Positions 15,966 through 23,090 of a stretch of 23,130 nucleotides of DNA are shown in pieces. Under the pieces are notes generated by a model. That model ran no database searches, was not told the DNA's origin, and saw only the letters and a program-made list of their open reading frames with translations. A program made the position numbers and the translations under genes. Every line of letters starts with the position of its first letter. Within the stretch, counting starts at the first letter, position 1. The stretch is from JBQCDV01 sp051960855 (GTDB lineage: Bacteria > Actinomycetota > Actinomycetes > JAJZTN01), in assembly GCA_051960855.1 (NCBI GenBank), contig JBQCDV010000107.1, positions 1-23,130 on the forward strand. Reading direction: 5' to 3'.

Positions 15966-18794
15966 GTGGTGCGGGGTGTGCGCCAGTCGGCCCCGGCGCA
16001 CCTGCGCTCGGCGATTGATGCACTCGGCTCAACCGGTCTCGGCGAGACGGCGGTGTCATGGAAGTCGGGAGGATCGGTGAAGCCAGTGCCGAGTTCCAGT
16101 TCCGGCTCTGTCTCCGGTCGCTCACCAGCCGAGTCCTCGGCGGTGTCCGCACCGAACGAGCCGCACCGGCAGGGAGCGTCGAGTAAGCAGTCACTCGGCG
16201 CTCTCGTCGGCATGCTGCCCTCTCCCTCCGTCGTCGTGGGGACGGACGGGCGGGTCGTCGCTGTCAACGACGCGTGGTTGGCGCTGGCAGCGGCTCGGCT
16301 GGCACCGCCGGCGACTGTGGGGCCGGGGGCGGACTACCTCGGCATCACGCGGGCGGGGGCCACCGAGGACGCGACTCCCTCTGGCCGCGCGGCCGCCGCA
16401 TCGGCTCACGAGCTGCTGCTCGACGTCCTCTCCGGGCGGCGCACCCGCGGGCATCTCTACTACGACTGCCCCTCGCCGCACCCCTTCCTGAACGGCGAGG
16501 AGTGGCTTCTCGTCGTCGAGACGCTTGTGGTCGCGGATGGCGAGCGCCTTGCCCTCGTCACTCATCACGGTCCCGAGGTCCTGGCCGGCCAGGTGGACGA
16601 GCGGGCCAGCCAGGGGCTGCTGCTGCGCAAGCTCGGCGAGAGCGGCTACGACCTGACATCGGTGTCCGACGCCGACGGTCGCGTGCGGTGGGTGAGCCCA
16701 GGGGTGACGCCGATGCTGGGCTGGCAGGTCGAGGACGTGGTGGGCCGTTCCAGCCTCGACTTCCTCCACCCCGACGACCTGCCGCTGGTCGCCATGCGGC
16801 TCGCCGTCGACAGCACAACTGCAGGAAGGCATGACCCTGTCCGGTTCCGTTTCCGTCACGCCGACGGTAGCTACCGATGGCTCGAGGGCATGGCCAACAA
16901 CCTGCTGGATGACCCGACCGTGGCGGGCATGGTCGTCAACGCCCGGGACATCACGGCCAGCGTGGAGGCCGAGCAACGGCTCGCCGAGAACGAGCAGTGG
17001 CAGCGCTCGATCCTCGAGTCGCTCTCAGAGGCGGTGGTCGTCGCCGACGAGACCGGGTGCATCACCCAGGTCAACGGGGCCGCAGTCGCGCTCTTCGGTT
17101 ATCCCGACGAGGCGAGCCTCGTCGGGCTGCCGACCTCCCGGCTGATGCCTCATGACCTCGCGCTGCGCCACGAGCGCGCCCTGCACCGGTACGTCGAGAC
17201 CGGCAGCACGACGCTGTCTCTGCGTCGCGACCTTCCCCTGCTGGCGTTGCGTCGCGACGGGACCACCGTCCCGATCGAGCTGACGCTCGGCGAGGTGCGC
17301 GCCAGCACCGGGCGGGTCTTCACGGCGACCATCCGCGACGTCTCGGACCGGCTGGCACTCACTCGCCGTCTCGAGGACGCGGCGCTGCGCGACCCTCTCA
17401 CCGCCATCGGCAACCGCCGCATGCTCGTCTCCTGCCTCGAGCAGGCCCTCGGTCGGGTGGGTGAAGAACTCGCCGGGGTCGCGGTGGTCTACCTCGACCT
17501 CGACGACTTCACGACGGTCAACGAGGCGCGCGGCCAGCACGTGGGTGACGAAGTGCTGACTGTCGTGGCCCAGAGGTTGGAGGAGGTCGCGCACGAGTTC
17601 GGCGGAGACGACCTGCGCGTCCTCGCGGGTCGCATGAGCGGCGACGACTTCGTCCTCGTCGTCGAGGTGGTGACCGACGACCTTCCGGTCGCGGCCGTCC
17701 TGAAGCCGCTCACCGACGGACTGCGGGACGCACTCGACCCACCCGTGCGGGTCGAGCACGTCGAGGTGCTGTTGCAGGTCGCGGTCGGAATCGCCGTCGC
17801 TGACGCCGAGGTGTCGACGTCTGACGCGTTGCTGCATGGCGCCCAGGCGGCGATGCGGGCCGCGCGCGGTGACGGCGGTGGCCAGCCCCGCTACTACGAC
17901 GAGGACCTGCGCCACCGGGAACGCCGCGCGCTGGCGGACCTCGCCGCCCTGCGCCAGGCGCTCGGGGCAGGCGAGTTCGAACTGCATTACCAGGCCATCT
18001 CGCACGTGGGCGTCGACGAGGCAGCGGACTCCCACCCGCACTCTCACGCCCGCGCCTACGCCGCCGAGGCCCTGCTGCGCTGGCGTCGACCCGGCGTGGG
18101 ACTGGTGTCGCCTGGGGCTGTCATTCCGCTGCTGGAGTCCAGCGGGCTGATTCTCGAGGTCGGCGCCTGGGTCCTCCGGCAGGCGGTCCGGGACGCCGCG
18201 ACCTGGGGGGAGCGGGAGTGGCCCGACGGAGCTCCCACCCTTGTGTCGGTCAACGTCTCACCGCGGCAGCTCTCCGCGGACGGCTTCGTCCAGCTCGTCG
18301 AGGAAGCGCTGGCAACCGAGGGCCTGCCGCCGTCGCGCCTCGTCCTCGAGGTCACCGAGGAGATGGTCGTGACCGCCCGCGGAGTGACGGTGCTGCAGTC
18401 CCTGCGGGAGCTGGGCGTGCGCATCGCGATCGATGACTTCGGCACCGGGCACTCCAGCCTGGCCTACCTGGCGTCGCTGCCGGCGGACATCCTCAAGCTC
18501 GACCGCGCGTTCGTCGCGCACGTCCCGACCCGCGCCGTGGACGTCGCCGTCCTCGGCGCGGTCGCCGCGCTCGGTGCTGCCGTCGGGTTGCGCGTCGTGG
18601 TGGAGGGCGTCGAGACGTTGGAGCAGCTCGAGGCGGCCACCACAGCGGGGATCGACTGCGTGCAGGGGTACCTCCTCGACCGCCCGCACCCTCTGCGTGA
18701 CGGTCGAGGACGACCTCCGGCTCAGCGCGAGCGCAGGTCGACGAGCGTCCGGGGCTCCGCTGACACCGCTGCGGCGGCGCGGTTGAGGGCCTGA
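15966..18794 (+). CDS. PAS-PAS-PAS-GGDEF(degenerate)-EAL c-di-GMP phosphodiesterase
   Basis: A soluble 942-residue signalling protein. A Ser-rich N-terminus (1-75) precedes three PAS-like sensor domains (about 78-205, 220-335 with FRFRHADGSYRWLEGMA, and 343-462). The GGDEF domain (about 470-645) has SGDDF at 558-562 and DLDDFTTVNEARGQHVGD, departing from GG(D/E)EF and from the FKxxND pattern, so cyclase activity is doubtful. The EAL domain (about 655-910) keeps its catalytic set: Gln676, Glu701 of EALLRW, Asn763, Glu795, Asp823-Asp824 in DDFGTG, Lys844, Glu880 and Gln900. It probably hydrolyses c-di-GMP, with GGDEF as regulator. A His-rich stretch (SHPHSH, 689-694) interrupts the EAL start. 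The start is uncertain: GTG 15966 (AGGAGG is 17 nt upstream) or GTG 16053. Its 3' end overlaps the ANTAR gene. Confidence 0.9.
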   Translation: MVRGVRQSAPAHLRSAIDALGSTGLGETAVSWKSGGSVKPVPSSSSGSVSGRSPAESSAVSAPNEPHRQGASSKQSLGALVGMLPSPSVVVGTDGRVVAVNDAWLALAAARLAPPATVGPGADYLGITRAGATEDATPSGRAAAASAHELLLDVLSGRRTRGHLYYDCPSPHPFLNGEEWLLVVETLVVADGERLALVTHHGPEVLAGQVDERASQGLLLRKLGESGYDLTSVSDADGRVRWVSPGVTPMLGWQVEDVVGRSSLDFLHPDDLPLVAMRLAVDSTTAGRHDPVRFRFRHADGSYRWLEGMANNLLDDPTVAGMVVNARDITASVEAEQRLAENEQWQRSILESLSEAVVVADETGCITQVNGAAVALFGYPDEASLVGLPTSRLMPHDLALRHERALHRYVETGSTTLSLRRDLPLLALRRDGTTVPIELTLGEVRASTGRVFTATIRDVSDRLALTRRLEDAALRDPLTAIGNRRMLVSCLEQALGRVGEELAGVAVVYLDLDDFTTVNEARGQHVGDEVLTVVAQRLEEVAHEFGGDDLRVLAGRMSGDDFVLVVEVVTDDLPVAAVLKPLTDGLRDALDPPVRVEHVEVLLQVAVGIAVADAEVSTSDALLHGAQAAMRAARGDGGGQPRYYDEDLRHRERRALADLAALRQALGAGEFELHYQAISHVGVDEAADSHPHSHARAYAAEALLRWRRPGVGLVSPGAVIPLLESSGLILEVGAWVLRQAVRDAATWGEREWPDGAPTLVSVNVSPRQLSADGFVQLVEEALATEGLPPSRLVLEVTEEMVVTARGVTVLQSLRELGVRIAIDDFGTGHSSLAYLASLPADILKLDRAFVAHVPTRAVDVAVLGAVAALGAAVGLRVVVEGVETLEQLEAATTAGIDCVQGYLLDRPHPLRDGRGRPPAQRERRSTSVRGSADTAAAARLRA
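18722..18794. other. 73-bp convergent coding overlap (EAL protein / ANTAR protein)
   Basis: The last 24 codons of the c-di-GMP gene (RERRSTSVRGSADTAAAARLRA) lie on the complement of the last 24 codons of the ANTAR gene. Both frames are open with in-frame stops at 18792-18794 (+) and 18722-18724 (-). Both tails are low-complexity, so one may be a read-on extension. Confidence 0.75.
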
Positions 18795-19039
18795 CGGACC
18801 TGCTCAGCCACACCGCTGACACCGGGGTCACCCGGATTCCAGGCAGTGCGGACGAGGGCGTCGGCCACCGCGACCACGGGCATTCCGAGGTCTTCGGCGG
18901 CGCGGACGAGAATGCGCCGCGACCGGTCGGGGTCGACCTGGTCGCGAGCGGCGAGGATGCCGACGGCCTGCTCGACGCGTGCGTCGAAGGAGGCTGTCGC
19001 AGTGGCTCCCGGGGTCGCCGGGCCGTCAGCGATCAGCAT
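18722..19039 (-). CDS. Standalone ANTAR-domain protein
   Basis: A 105-residue protein. The ANTAR domain, about 21-63, reads RVEQAVGILAARDQVDPDRSRRILVRAAEDLGMPVVAVADALV, matching the three-helix 'IEQAKGILMAR...A...LR..A...' pattern. ANTAR domains bind paired-hairpin RNA to prevent termination and are normally fused to a receiver or GAF sensor; none is present, so activity may depend on a partner or on dimerisation through the C-terminal helix (75-92). The next gene upstream on the same strand is the PduO-type gene, 69 bp away. It is convergent with the c-di-GMP gene, with a 73-bp coding overlap. Confidence 0.78.
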   Translation of the reverse strand: MLIADGPATPGATATASFDARVEQAVGILAARDQVDPDRSRRILVRAAEDLGMPVVAVADALVRTAWNPGDPGVSGVAEQVRQALNRAAAAVSAEPRTLVDLRSR

Positions 19040-19085
19040 GCGGCCGAGTGTCCCCCCTCGCAGCCGAGAGCGAAACCCCCTAGGC

Positions 19086-19105
19086 CCGGGAAAGTCCGGG
19101 AAAGT
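19086..19105 (-). repeat. 10-bp direct repeat CCGGGAAAGT, 2 copies
   Basis: Adjacent copies at 19086-19095 and 19096-19105 lie just past the stop of the PduO-type gene. Confidence 0.7.
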
Positions 19106-19108
19106 CCC

Positions 19109-19690
19109 CTACTCCCGGTTCTTGCCCGGCTGCCAGAGGACGTCGCGCTCGCCACCGTCATTGGCCACCCGGGACAGGATGAACATCAGGTCCGACGCGC
19201 GGTTGAGGTATTTCGCCGTGAGCGGGTTGGTCGCCTCGGGCTCCTCGTCGAGCAGTCGCCACACCTGCCGCTCGGCGTCGCGCAGTGCGGTGCGCGAGAC
19301 ATGCAGCAGGGCGGCCCCGGGACGTCCCCCCGGCAGGATGAAGCTGCGCAGCGTCGGCAACTCGTCCCCGAACTCGTCACAGGCGCGCTCGAGCCGGTCC
19401 ACGTACTCCTGGGTCACCCGCAGCCGCAGCGCACCGTCCTCGTCGGGTAGGGGGGTGCACAGGTCGGCGCCGACGTCGAAGAGGTCGTGCTGCATCCGTC
19501 GCACCTCTGCGGCGACGGGCTCGCTCAGGTCGCCGAGGGCAAGGGCGACTCCGAGTGAAGCGTTGGCGGCGTCGGTGGCGGCGTAGGCGTCGATCCGCGT
19601 GCTCGCCTTGCCGACGCGGGCGCCGTCCCCGAGCGCAGTCGTCCCGTCGTCGCCGGTCCGGGTGTAGATCTTCGAGAGCACGATGGACAT
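19109..19690 (-). CDS. Cob(I)alamin adenosyltransferase, PduO type
   Basis: Transfers adenosine from ATP to reduced cobalamin to make adenosylcobalamin; cytoplasmic trimer in the family. The 193-residue protein opens KIYTRTGDDGTTALGDGARVGK, the ATP-binding N-terminal motif, and has MQHDLFDVGADLCTP, SFILPGG, HVSRTALRDAERQVWRL and YLNRASDLMFILSRVAN, all PduO hallmarks. One change is visible: the usual VDExN is TDAAN here, losing the Glu. ATG 19690 matches the family, but GGAGG is only 1 nt away; the GTG at 19681 would have better spacing and gives a start just before LSKIYTRTG. No B12 riboswitch is recognisable upstream. Confidence 0.92.
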   Translation of the reverse strand: MSIVLSKIYTRTGDDGTTALGDGARVGKASTRIDAYAATDAANASLGVALALGDLSEPVAAEVRRMQHDLFDVGADLCTPLPDEDGALRLRVTQEYVDRLERACDEFGDELPTLRSFILPGGRPGAALLHVSRTALRDAERQVWRLLDEEPEATNPLTAKYLNRASDLMFILSRVANDGGERDVLWQPGKNRE

Positions 19691-19764
19691 GCCTCCAGTA
19701 TCCCGGCGGTGGCAGCCGGGCGCCTGTCGCTGCTGCCTCCGTGTTGCCTCCCCTAGCCCGGCGA

Positions 19765-19780
19765 CGGCGGGCAACCGCCG
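19765..19780 (+). promoter_or_regulatory. GNRA-like hairpin in the divergent gap
   Basis: CGGCGG-GCAA-CCGCCG, a 6-bp stem with a GCAA tetraloop on the plus strand, lies between the divergent PduO-type and membrane-protein genes. If transcribed it falls in the membrane-protein leader. Function unknown. Confidence 0.4.
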
Positions 19781-19846
19781 GGGCGGCGTTCGGAAATTTG
19801 CCGCAAACCGCCCCCGTCCCTCCTCTCCTGGGGAGACCATGGAGGC

Positions 19847-20329
19847 ATGTCACCGCGCCGCGTCGTCGAGCTCGCCGTCACGCGGGGGATGGCGCGCGGG
19901 CAGGCCCCGCTCCTCCGGCTGATCGCGGTGTGCCTGGTCGCCGGGCTCCTGCTCGCGACGCGACTGGGCTTCGCTGCGCTTGGCGTGGCGGCGATCCCGG
20001 CCTTCGCGCTGGCGCTGCTGGCCACGTTCCAGCGGGTGGTGATCGTCGCCGGCGTTGCCGACGTGTGGGAGGGGCTCTCGCCTCGACTTCCGAACGACGC
20101 CGCCACGCGACGCGAGCTTGACGCCCTCGCCGCCGTCGTGGCCGACCTGCCGCGCTGGGGGGTCTATCCGATCGCGAGCGAGGCCCTGCGGCTGCGCCTC
20201 ATCGAGACGCTGCCGGACGAGGGACCGTGTCTGACGGGGCATCGGCCGCTGTGCGGGCACACCCTGCCGCGCCAGCGGGTAAGCCCGGAGCGTGCAGACC
20301 TTCCTTCCCTACCCCCAGCCTCGTCGTAG
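19847..20329 (+). CDS. Small membrane protein of unknown function
   Basis: A 160-residue protein not assigned to a family. Two adjacent hydrophobic helices (about 23-38, LLRLIAVCLVAGLLLATRL, and 41-58, AALGVAAIPAFALALLATF) form a hairpin in the membrane, followed by a soluble C-terminal domain (about 70-130) with RRELDALAAVVADLPRWGVYPIASEALRLRLIETLP. The tail from about 135 is low-complexity and overlaps the next gene by 38 bp. ATG 19847 has GGAGG at only 1 nt, as in the PduO-type gene. Amino-acid composition and coding-frame GC bias support a real gene; function cannot be inferred. Confidence 0.65.
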   Translation: MSPRRVVELAVTRGMARGQAPLLRLIAVCLVAGLLLATRLGFAALGVAAIPAFALALLATFQRVVIVAGVADVWEGLSPRLPNDAATRRELDALAAVVADLPRWGVYPIASEALRLRLIETLPDEGPCLTGHRPLCGHTLPRQRVSPERADLPSLPPASS

Positions 20330-21224
20330 CGCCGCCGCTCTCGACGACAAGCGGCTCGGCAAGCAGCGGGTCGAGACCCTGCAGGTGCTGCGCGCCCTGA
20401 CGTGGGAGACCTACGGCTGGAAGAACCACCCGGCCGTGCGAATGTGGCGCGGGTTTGTGCCGGCACTGGTCAGCTACGGCGTCGCGGTGTGCGAGGAGTG
20501 GGTCGGGCGGGGCCGCACCGACGCGGTGCGCGAGCAGTTGCTGGAGTACTCCGGCGGCCGGCTCGCGACGTGGGAGGAGCTGCGTGACGCCGGCGAGCTG
20601 CCGCCGTGGGTCGGCCTCGACGCCCTGCACGCCAGTCACCAGTCCTCGCTGGTGCGCAAGGACCCCGAGCACTACCGGCCGCTGTTTCCCGACGTGCCCG
20701 ACGACGTGCCGTACTTCTGGCCCGAGGCGAGCTTTCCCACGTGGCCCCTGCGCCGCGGGCTGCAGCAGGGACGACCGGTGGCTCTGCCCGTGGGGACCGC
20801 CGCGGCGCTGCTCGGCGCGGGCGAGGAGGTCGTCGAGGAGGCGGTGCGACTCGTGGGACAGCTGGAGGAGCGGCCCCTCGTCATCGACCTGCGCCAGCCG
20901 ACAGCCCGGGAGGTTGCCCTCGTCGCGGCCCTCGCGCGACCGGGGCGCACGGCGTGGGTGGTGCCAGGCGAGCCGGTCGCCGACGACCAGGCGCCTCCTG
21001 CGCCGTTCGTGGGGGAGGTCAAGGGCGGGCCAGCCGCCTCCATCGCGCGGCCGCCGACGGCGGAGGACCGGGCGCGGATGCGGGCCGAGGGCGCGGCGCC
21101 TGAGCTGCTGTTCCTCCGGCCGCCGCAGCTCGGCGAGACGGCACCGGCAGACGTCACGCTGGTGGTCGCCGAAGCCGACGTGGTCCCTGCCTGGGGTGTG
21201 CCGGTGCTGCGCCTGCGTGACTAG
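20292..21224 (+). CDS. MSMEG_6728-type protein (Pyr_excise-related) with extra C-terminal half
   Basis: Residues 1-147 match the actinobacterial MSMEG_6728 family: MQTFLPYPQPRRSAAALDDKRLGKQRVETLQVLRAL, then GWKNHPAVRMWRGFVPALVSYG and SSLVRKDPEHYRPLFPDVPDDVPYFWPE. The family is related to the pyrimidine-dimer glycosylase fold (phage T4 DenV), but the DenV activity is not shown for it; Lys/Arg20-26 and Glu28 are candidate functional residues. Residues 150-310 are an additional Ala/Val-rich alpha/beta region (EERPLVIDLRQPTAREVALVAALARPGRTAWVVPG; ELLFLRPPQL; DVTLVVAEADVVPAWGVPVLRLRD) that I do not recognise. GTG start at 20292, overlapping the upstream gene by 38 bp. It converges on otsB, leaving 12 bp. 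Confidence 0.82.
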   Translation: MQTFLPYPQPRRSAAALDDKRLGKQRVETLQVLRALTWETYGWKNHPAVRMWRGFVPALVSYGVAVCEEWVGRGRTDAVREQLLEYSGGRLATWEELRDAGELPPWVGLDALHASHQSSLVRKDPEHYRPLFPDVPDDVPYFWPEASFPTWPLRRGLQQGRPVALPVGTAAALLGAGEEVVEEAVRLVGQLEERPLVIDLRQPTAREVALVAALARPGRTAWVVPGEPVADDQAPPAPFVGEVKGGPAASIARPPTAEDRARMRAEGAAPELLFLRPPQLGETAPADVTLVVAEADVVPAWGVPVLRLRD

Positions 21225-21236
21225 TGAGAGACGGCA

Positions 21237-22154
21237 CTACCGGCCGGCGGCCTCCGCGAGCTGGTGGAAGAGCCCGACCACGGCGGCTGGGTCGTCCACG
21301 GTCAGGTCGACGAGGTCGTCGGGCACGGCGGCCTCGGAGGAGGTGACGCGTACCCGGAGCACGGGAACCCCGCTCGCGCCGATCTCTCCGACGGCCTGGA
21401 AGGCGGCAAGATCCCCGAGGTCGTCGCCGGCGAAGACGACAGCCGCGGGCCCTTCCGGCAGCTGTGAGGCGAGGTCCTGGACCGCCTCACCCTTGTGCGC
21501 GCCGGACTCGCGCAGCTCCAGCACGAGGCGGCCAGGTTCGAACCGCAGGCCGAGCTCGTCACCGAGCGCCGCGACCTGGGGACGGAGAGCCTCGAACGCC
21601 GCCTGTGGGTCTGCGGCCCGGCGGGTGTGCAGGGCGATGGCGCGGCCCTTGTCCTCCAGCGACGCTCCGGCGCCGATCGTGGGTGGCAGGGCTTCGAGCA
21701 GACCCGGGAGCTGCGCGCGCGCCTGCTCGATCGCCGTTCCGGGGGGCGGGTCCTCGAGCTGGCCCGTGGCGGCATCCCACGTCTCCGCGCCATAGGCCCC
21801 CCGAATGACGAAGCGAGTGCCGTGCAAGGCGTCCAGGCCCCCCAGGCGGAGCACGGTGCTGGCCGCGCGCCCGGTCACGATGGCCACGAGGCCCACGGTG
21901 TTCGCCAGCCGCCGCAACGCTTCGACGGCGCCCGGCGCGGGACGGGAGTCCTCCGGGTCGGCCACGATGGGTGCGAGCGTGCCGTCGAAGTCGGTGGCGA
22001 CCAGTACCCGGTGCGGAGCTGAGCGCAGGGCCTCGAGCAACTGCGGCGGCAGGGGGTGGGCGTGAGCGGCGGAGCCATCAGGGGTGGGGCTGCCAGTGGT
22101 GGAGCCATCAGGGGTGGGGCTGCCAGTGGTGGAGCCGTCAGGCGAGTCGGGCAT
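21237..22154 (-). CDS. otsB: Trehalose-6-phosphate phosphatase
   Basis: Dephosphorylates trehalose 6-phosphate to trehalose; HAD superfamily, cytoplasmic. From ATG 22154 the protein has 305 residues: a Gly/Ser/Pro-rich N-terminal tail with three PDGS repeats, then VATDFDGTLAPIVADPEDSRPAPG (nucleophile Asp in DFDGT), AIVTGR, VIRGAYGAE, SLEDKGRAIALHTR, HKGEAV and the metal-binding GDDLGDLAAF. An in-frame GTG at 22163 is possible, but the TACCGT box at 22162-22167 overlaps it and lies 7 nt before the ATG, fitting a leaderless start. No otsA is nearby. It begins inside the 3' region of the LytR_C gene's operon side, 21 bp after that gene's stop. Confidence 0.92.
   Translation of the reverse strand: MPDSPDGSTTGSPTPDGSTTGSPTPDGSAAHAHPLPPQLLEALRSAPHRVLVATDFDGTLAPIVADPEDSRPAPGAVEALRRLANTVGLVAIVTGRAASTVLRLGGLDALHGTRFVIRGAYGAETWDAATGQLEDPPPGTAIEQARAQLPGLLEALPPTIGAGASLEDKGRAIALHTRRAADPQAAFEALRPQVAALGDELGLRFEPGRLVLELRESGAHKGEAVQDLASQLPEGPAAVVFAGDDLGDLAAFQAVGEIGASGVPVLRVRVTSSEAAVPDDLVDLTVDDPAAVVGLFHQLAEAAGR
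22071..22140 (-). repeat. 30-bp tandem repeat in the otsB N-terminus
   Basis: GGAGCCATCAGGGGTGGGGC plus ten bases repeats exactly at 22071-22100 and 22101-22130, with a partial third copy to 22140. It encodes STTGSPTPDG-type units in a disordered tail. Confidence 0.9.
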
Positions 22155-22161
22155 GCCAGGC

Positions 22162-22167
22162 ACGGTA
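22162..22167 (-). promoter_or_regulatory. Candidate -10 box of otsB (TACCGT), leaderless spacing
   Basis: Minus-strand TACCGT is followed by 7 nt and ATG at 22154, supporting that start over the GTG it overlaps. Confidence 0.5.
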
Positions 22168-22175
22168 GTGCCGCG

Positions 22176-23090
22176 TCAGTTCCCCGTCGTGTCCGCGGGC
22201 GTCGAGACGACCGGAGCCGAGGGCGCGGTCGGTCCGGGTGCACTGGCCGAGCCGGTGGCCCCCGCGGAGGCGCTGGAACCGGAGGTGGCGCTCGGTGGCG
22301 TCGTCACGCTGCCGCCCGTGCCGGTGCTCCCCGTGCCCCCCGGGTTGCCGTCTGTGCTCCCTGACCCGCCGGACCCTGACCCAGCCGACCCTGATCCGCC
22401 CGACCCTGACCCGCCCGACTCTGATCCGCCCGATCCTGACCCGCCCGTGCCGGAGCCTCCCGACCCCGACGTCCCAGCCAGGATGACGGTCAAGGACGAG
22501 TTGGAGATGCCACTGAACGCCGCTCGTACCCGGCTCACGCCGAGAGCAGCCGCCAGGGCCTGAGCCTGCTGGGACATCCCGGGCGGGTAGTACACGGTCG
22601 TGCTCGGAACGCCTCCGGAGAAGTTGCCTGTGCCGCTCACCGACCAGCCGAGCGAGCGGATGCGCGAGGCGTACCGCGCTGCCAGCCCGGAGGTGCCCGT
22701 CTGGTTGAGCACGACGACAGTGGCGGAGCCGGTGGCCTCGGGCGTGGCGCTCGGAGAGTCGGCGCCGTCAGAGGCGGCGGGTGGCGAGGACGAGTCGGAG
22801 CCGAGCACGGCCGGCGACTCGGTGGTGCCGGTCTCGCCGGTCTCGCCGGTCTCGCCGGTCTGGGTGGTCGCCGTGGCTGAGGCCGAGGAGGCCGGCGCCC
22901 CTGGCGTCGTCCGAGCGGTTGCGGCGACCGACTGGGACGCGGGGTGGCCGCCGGCTACCAGGTAGAAGGCGCCAACGCCGAGCAGCACCACGAGGACCAG
23001 CAGCACGATGAGTGCGCCGTTGCCGCTGCCGCTAGCAGCGCGGTGGGACCCATGGCGGGTCTCGGGCCGACGGGAACTCATGCGGGCCAT
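22176..23090 (-). CDS. Membrane-anchored LytR_C-domain protein with Ser/Gly-rich tail
   Basis: A 304-residue envelope protein. A basic N-terminus (1-22) precedes one membrane helix (26-46), a Ser/Thr/Ala-rich stalk (47-120, with a GETGETGETG repeat), a LytR_C-like domain (122-206; ATVVVLNQTGTSGLAARYASRIRSLGWSVSGTGNFSGG...STTVYYPPG...AQALAAALGVSRVRAAF) and a long low-complexity tail (207-304) with GGSGS and TGS repeats. LytR_C domains occur at the C-terminus of LCP wall-polymer ligases, but here there is no LCP domain; function unknown, orientation probably C-out. Start ATG 23090 or 23081; no Shine-Dalgarno sequence is seen before either. Confidence 0.85.
   Translation of the reverse strand: MARMSSRRPETRHGSHRAASGSGNGALIVLLVLVVLLGVGAFYLVAGGHPASQSVAATARTTPGAPASSASATATTQTGETGETGETGTTESPAVLGSDSSSPPAASDGADSPSATPEATGSATVVVLNQTGTSGLAARYASRIRSLGWSVSGTGNFSGGVPSTTVYYPPGMSQQAQALAAALGVSRVRAAFSGISNSSLTVILAGTSGSGGSGTGGSGSGGSESGGSGSGGSGSAGSGSGGSGSTDGNPGGTGSTGTGGSVTTPPSATSGSSASAGATGSASAPGPTAPSAPVVSTPADTTGN
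22364..22470 (-). repeat. 15-bp-class tandem repeats coding GGSGS
   Basis: Degenerate copies of GACCCTGACCCGCCC and close variants (GATCCGCCC, GACTCTGATCC) encode the GSGGS tail of the LytR_C protein; unit boundaries are approximate. Confidence 0.7.
22831..22857 (-). repeat. 9-bp tandem repeat GTCTCGCCG, 3 copies
   Basis: Exact copies at 22831, 22840 and 22849 encode the GET repeat of the LytR_C protein stalk. Confidence 0.85.

Noticed and set aside
15927..16001. Longer HAD start
   Set aside because: The added 25 residues are not conserved in the HAD start pattern, which begins directly before the nucleophile strand.
19691..19846. Cobalamin riboswitch before the PduO-type gene
   Set aside because: No B12 box or multi-helix layout can be recognised in this 156-bp gap.
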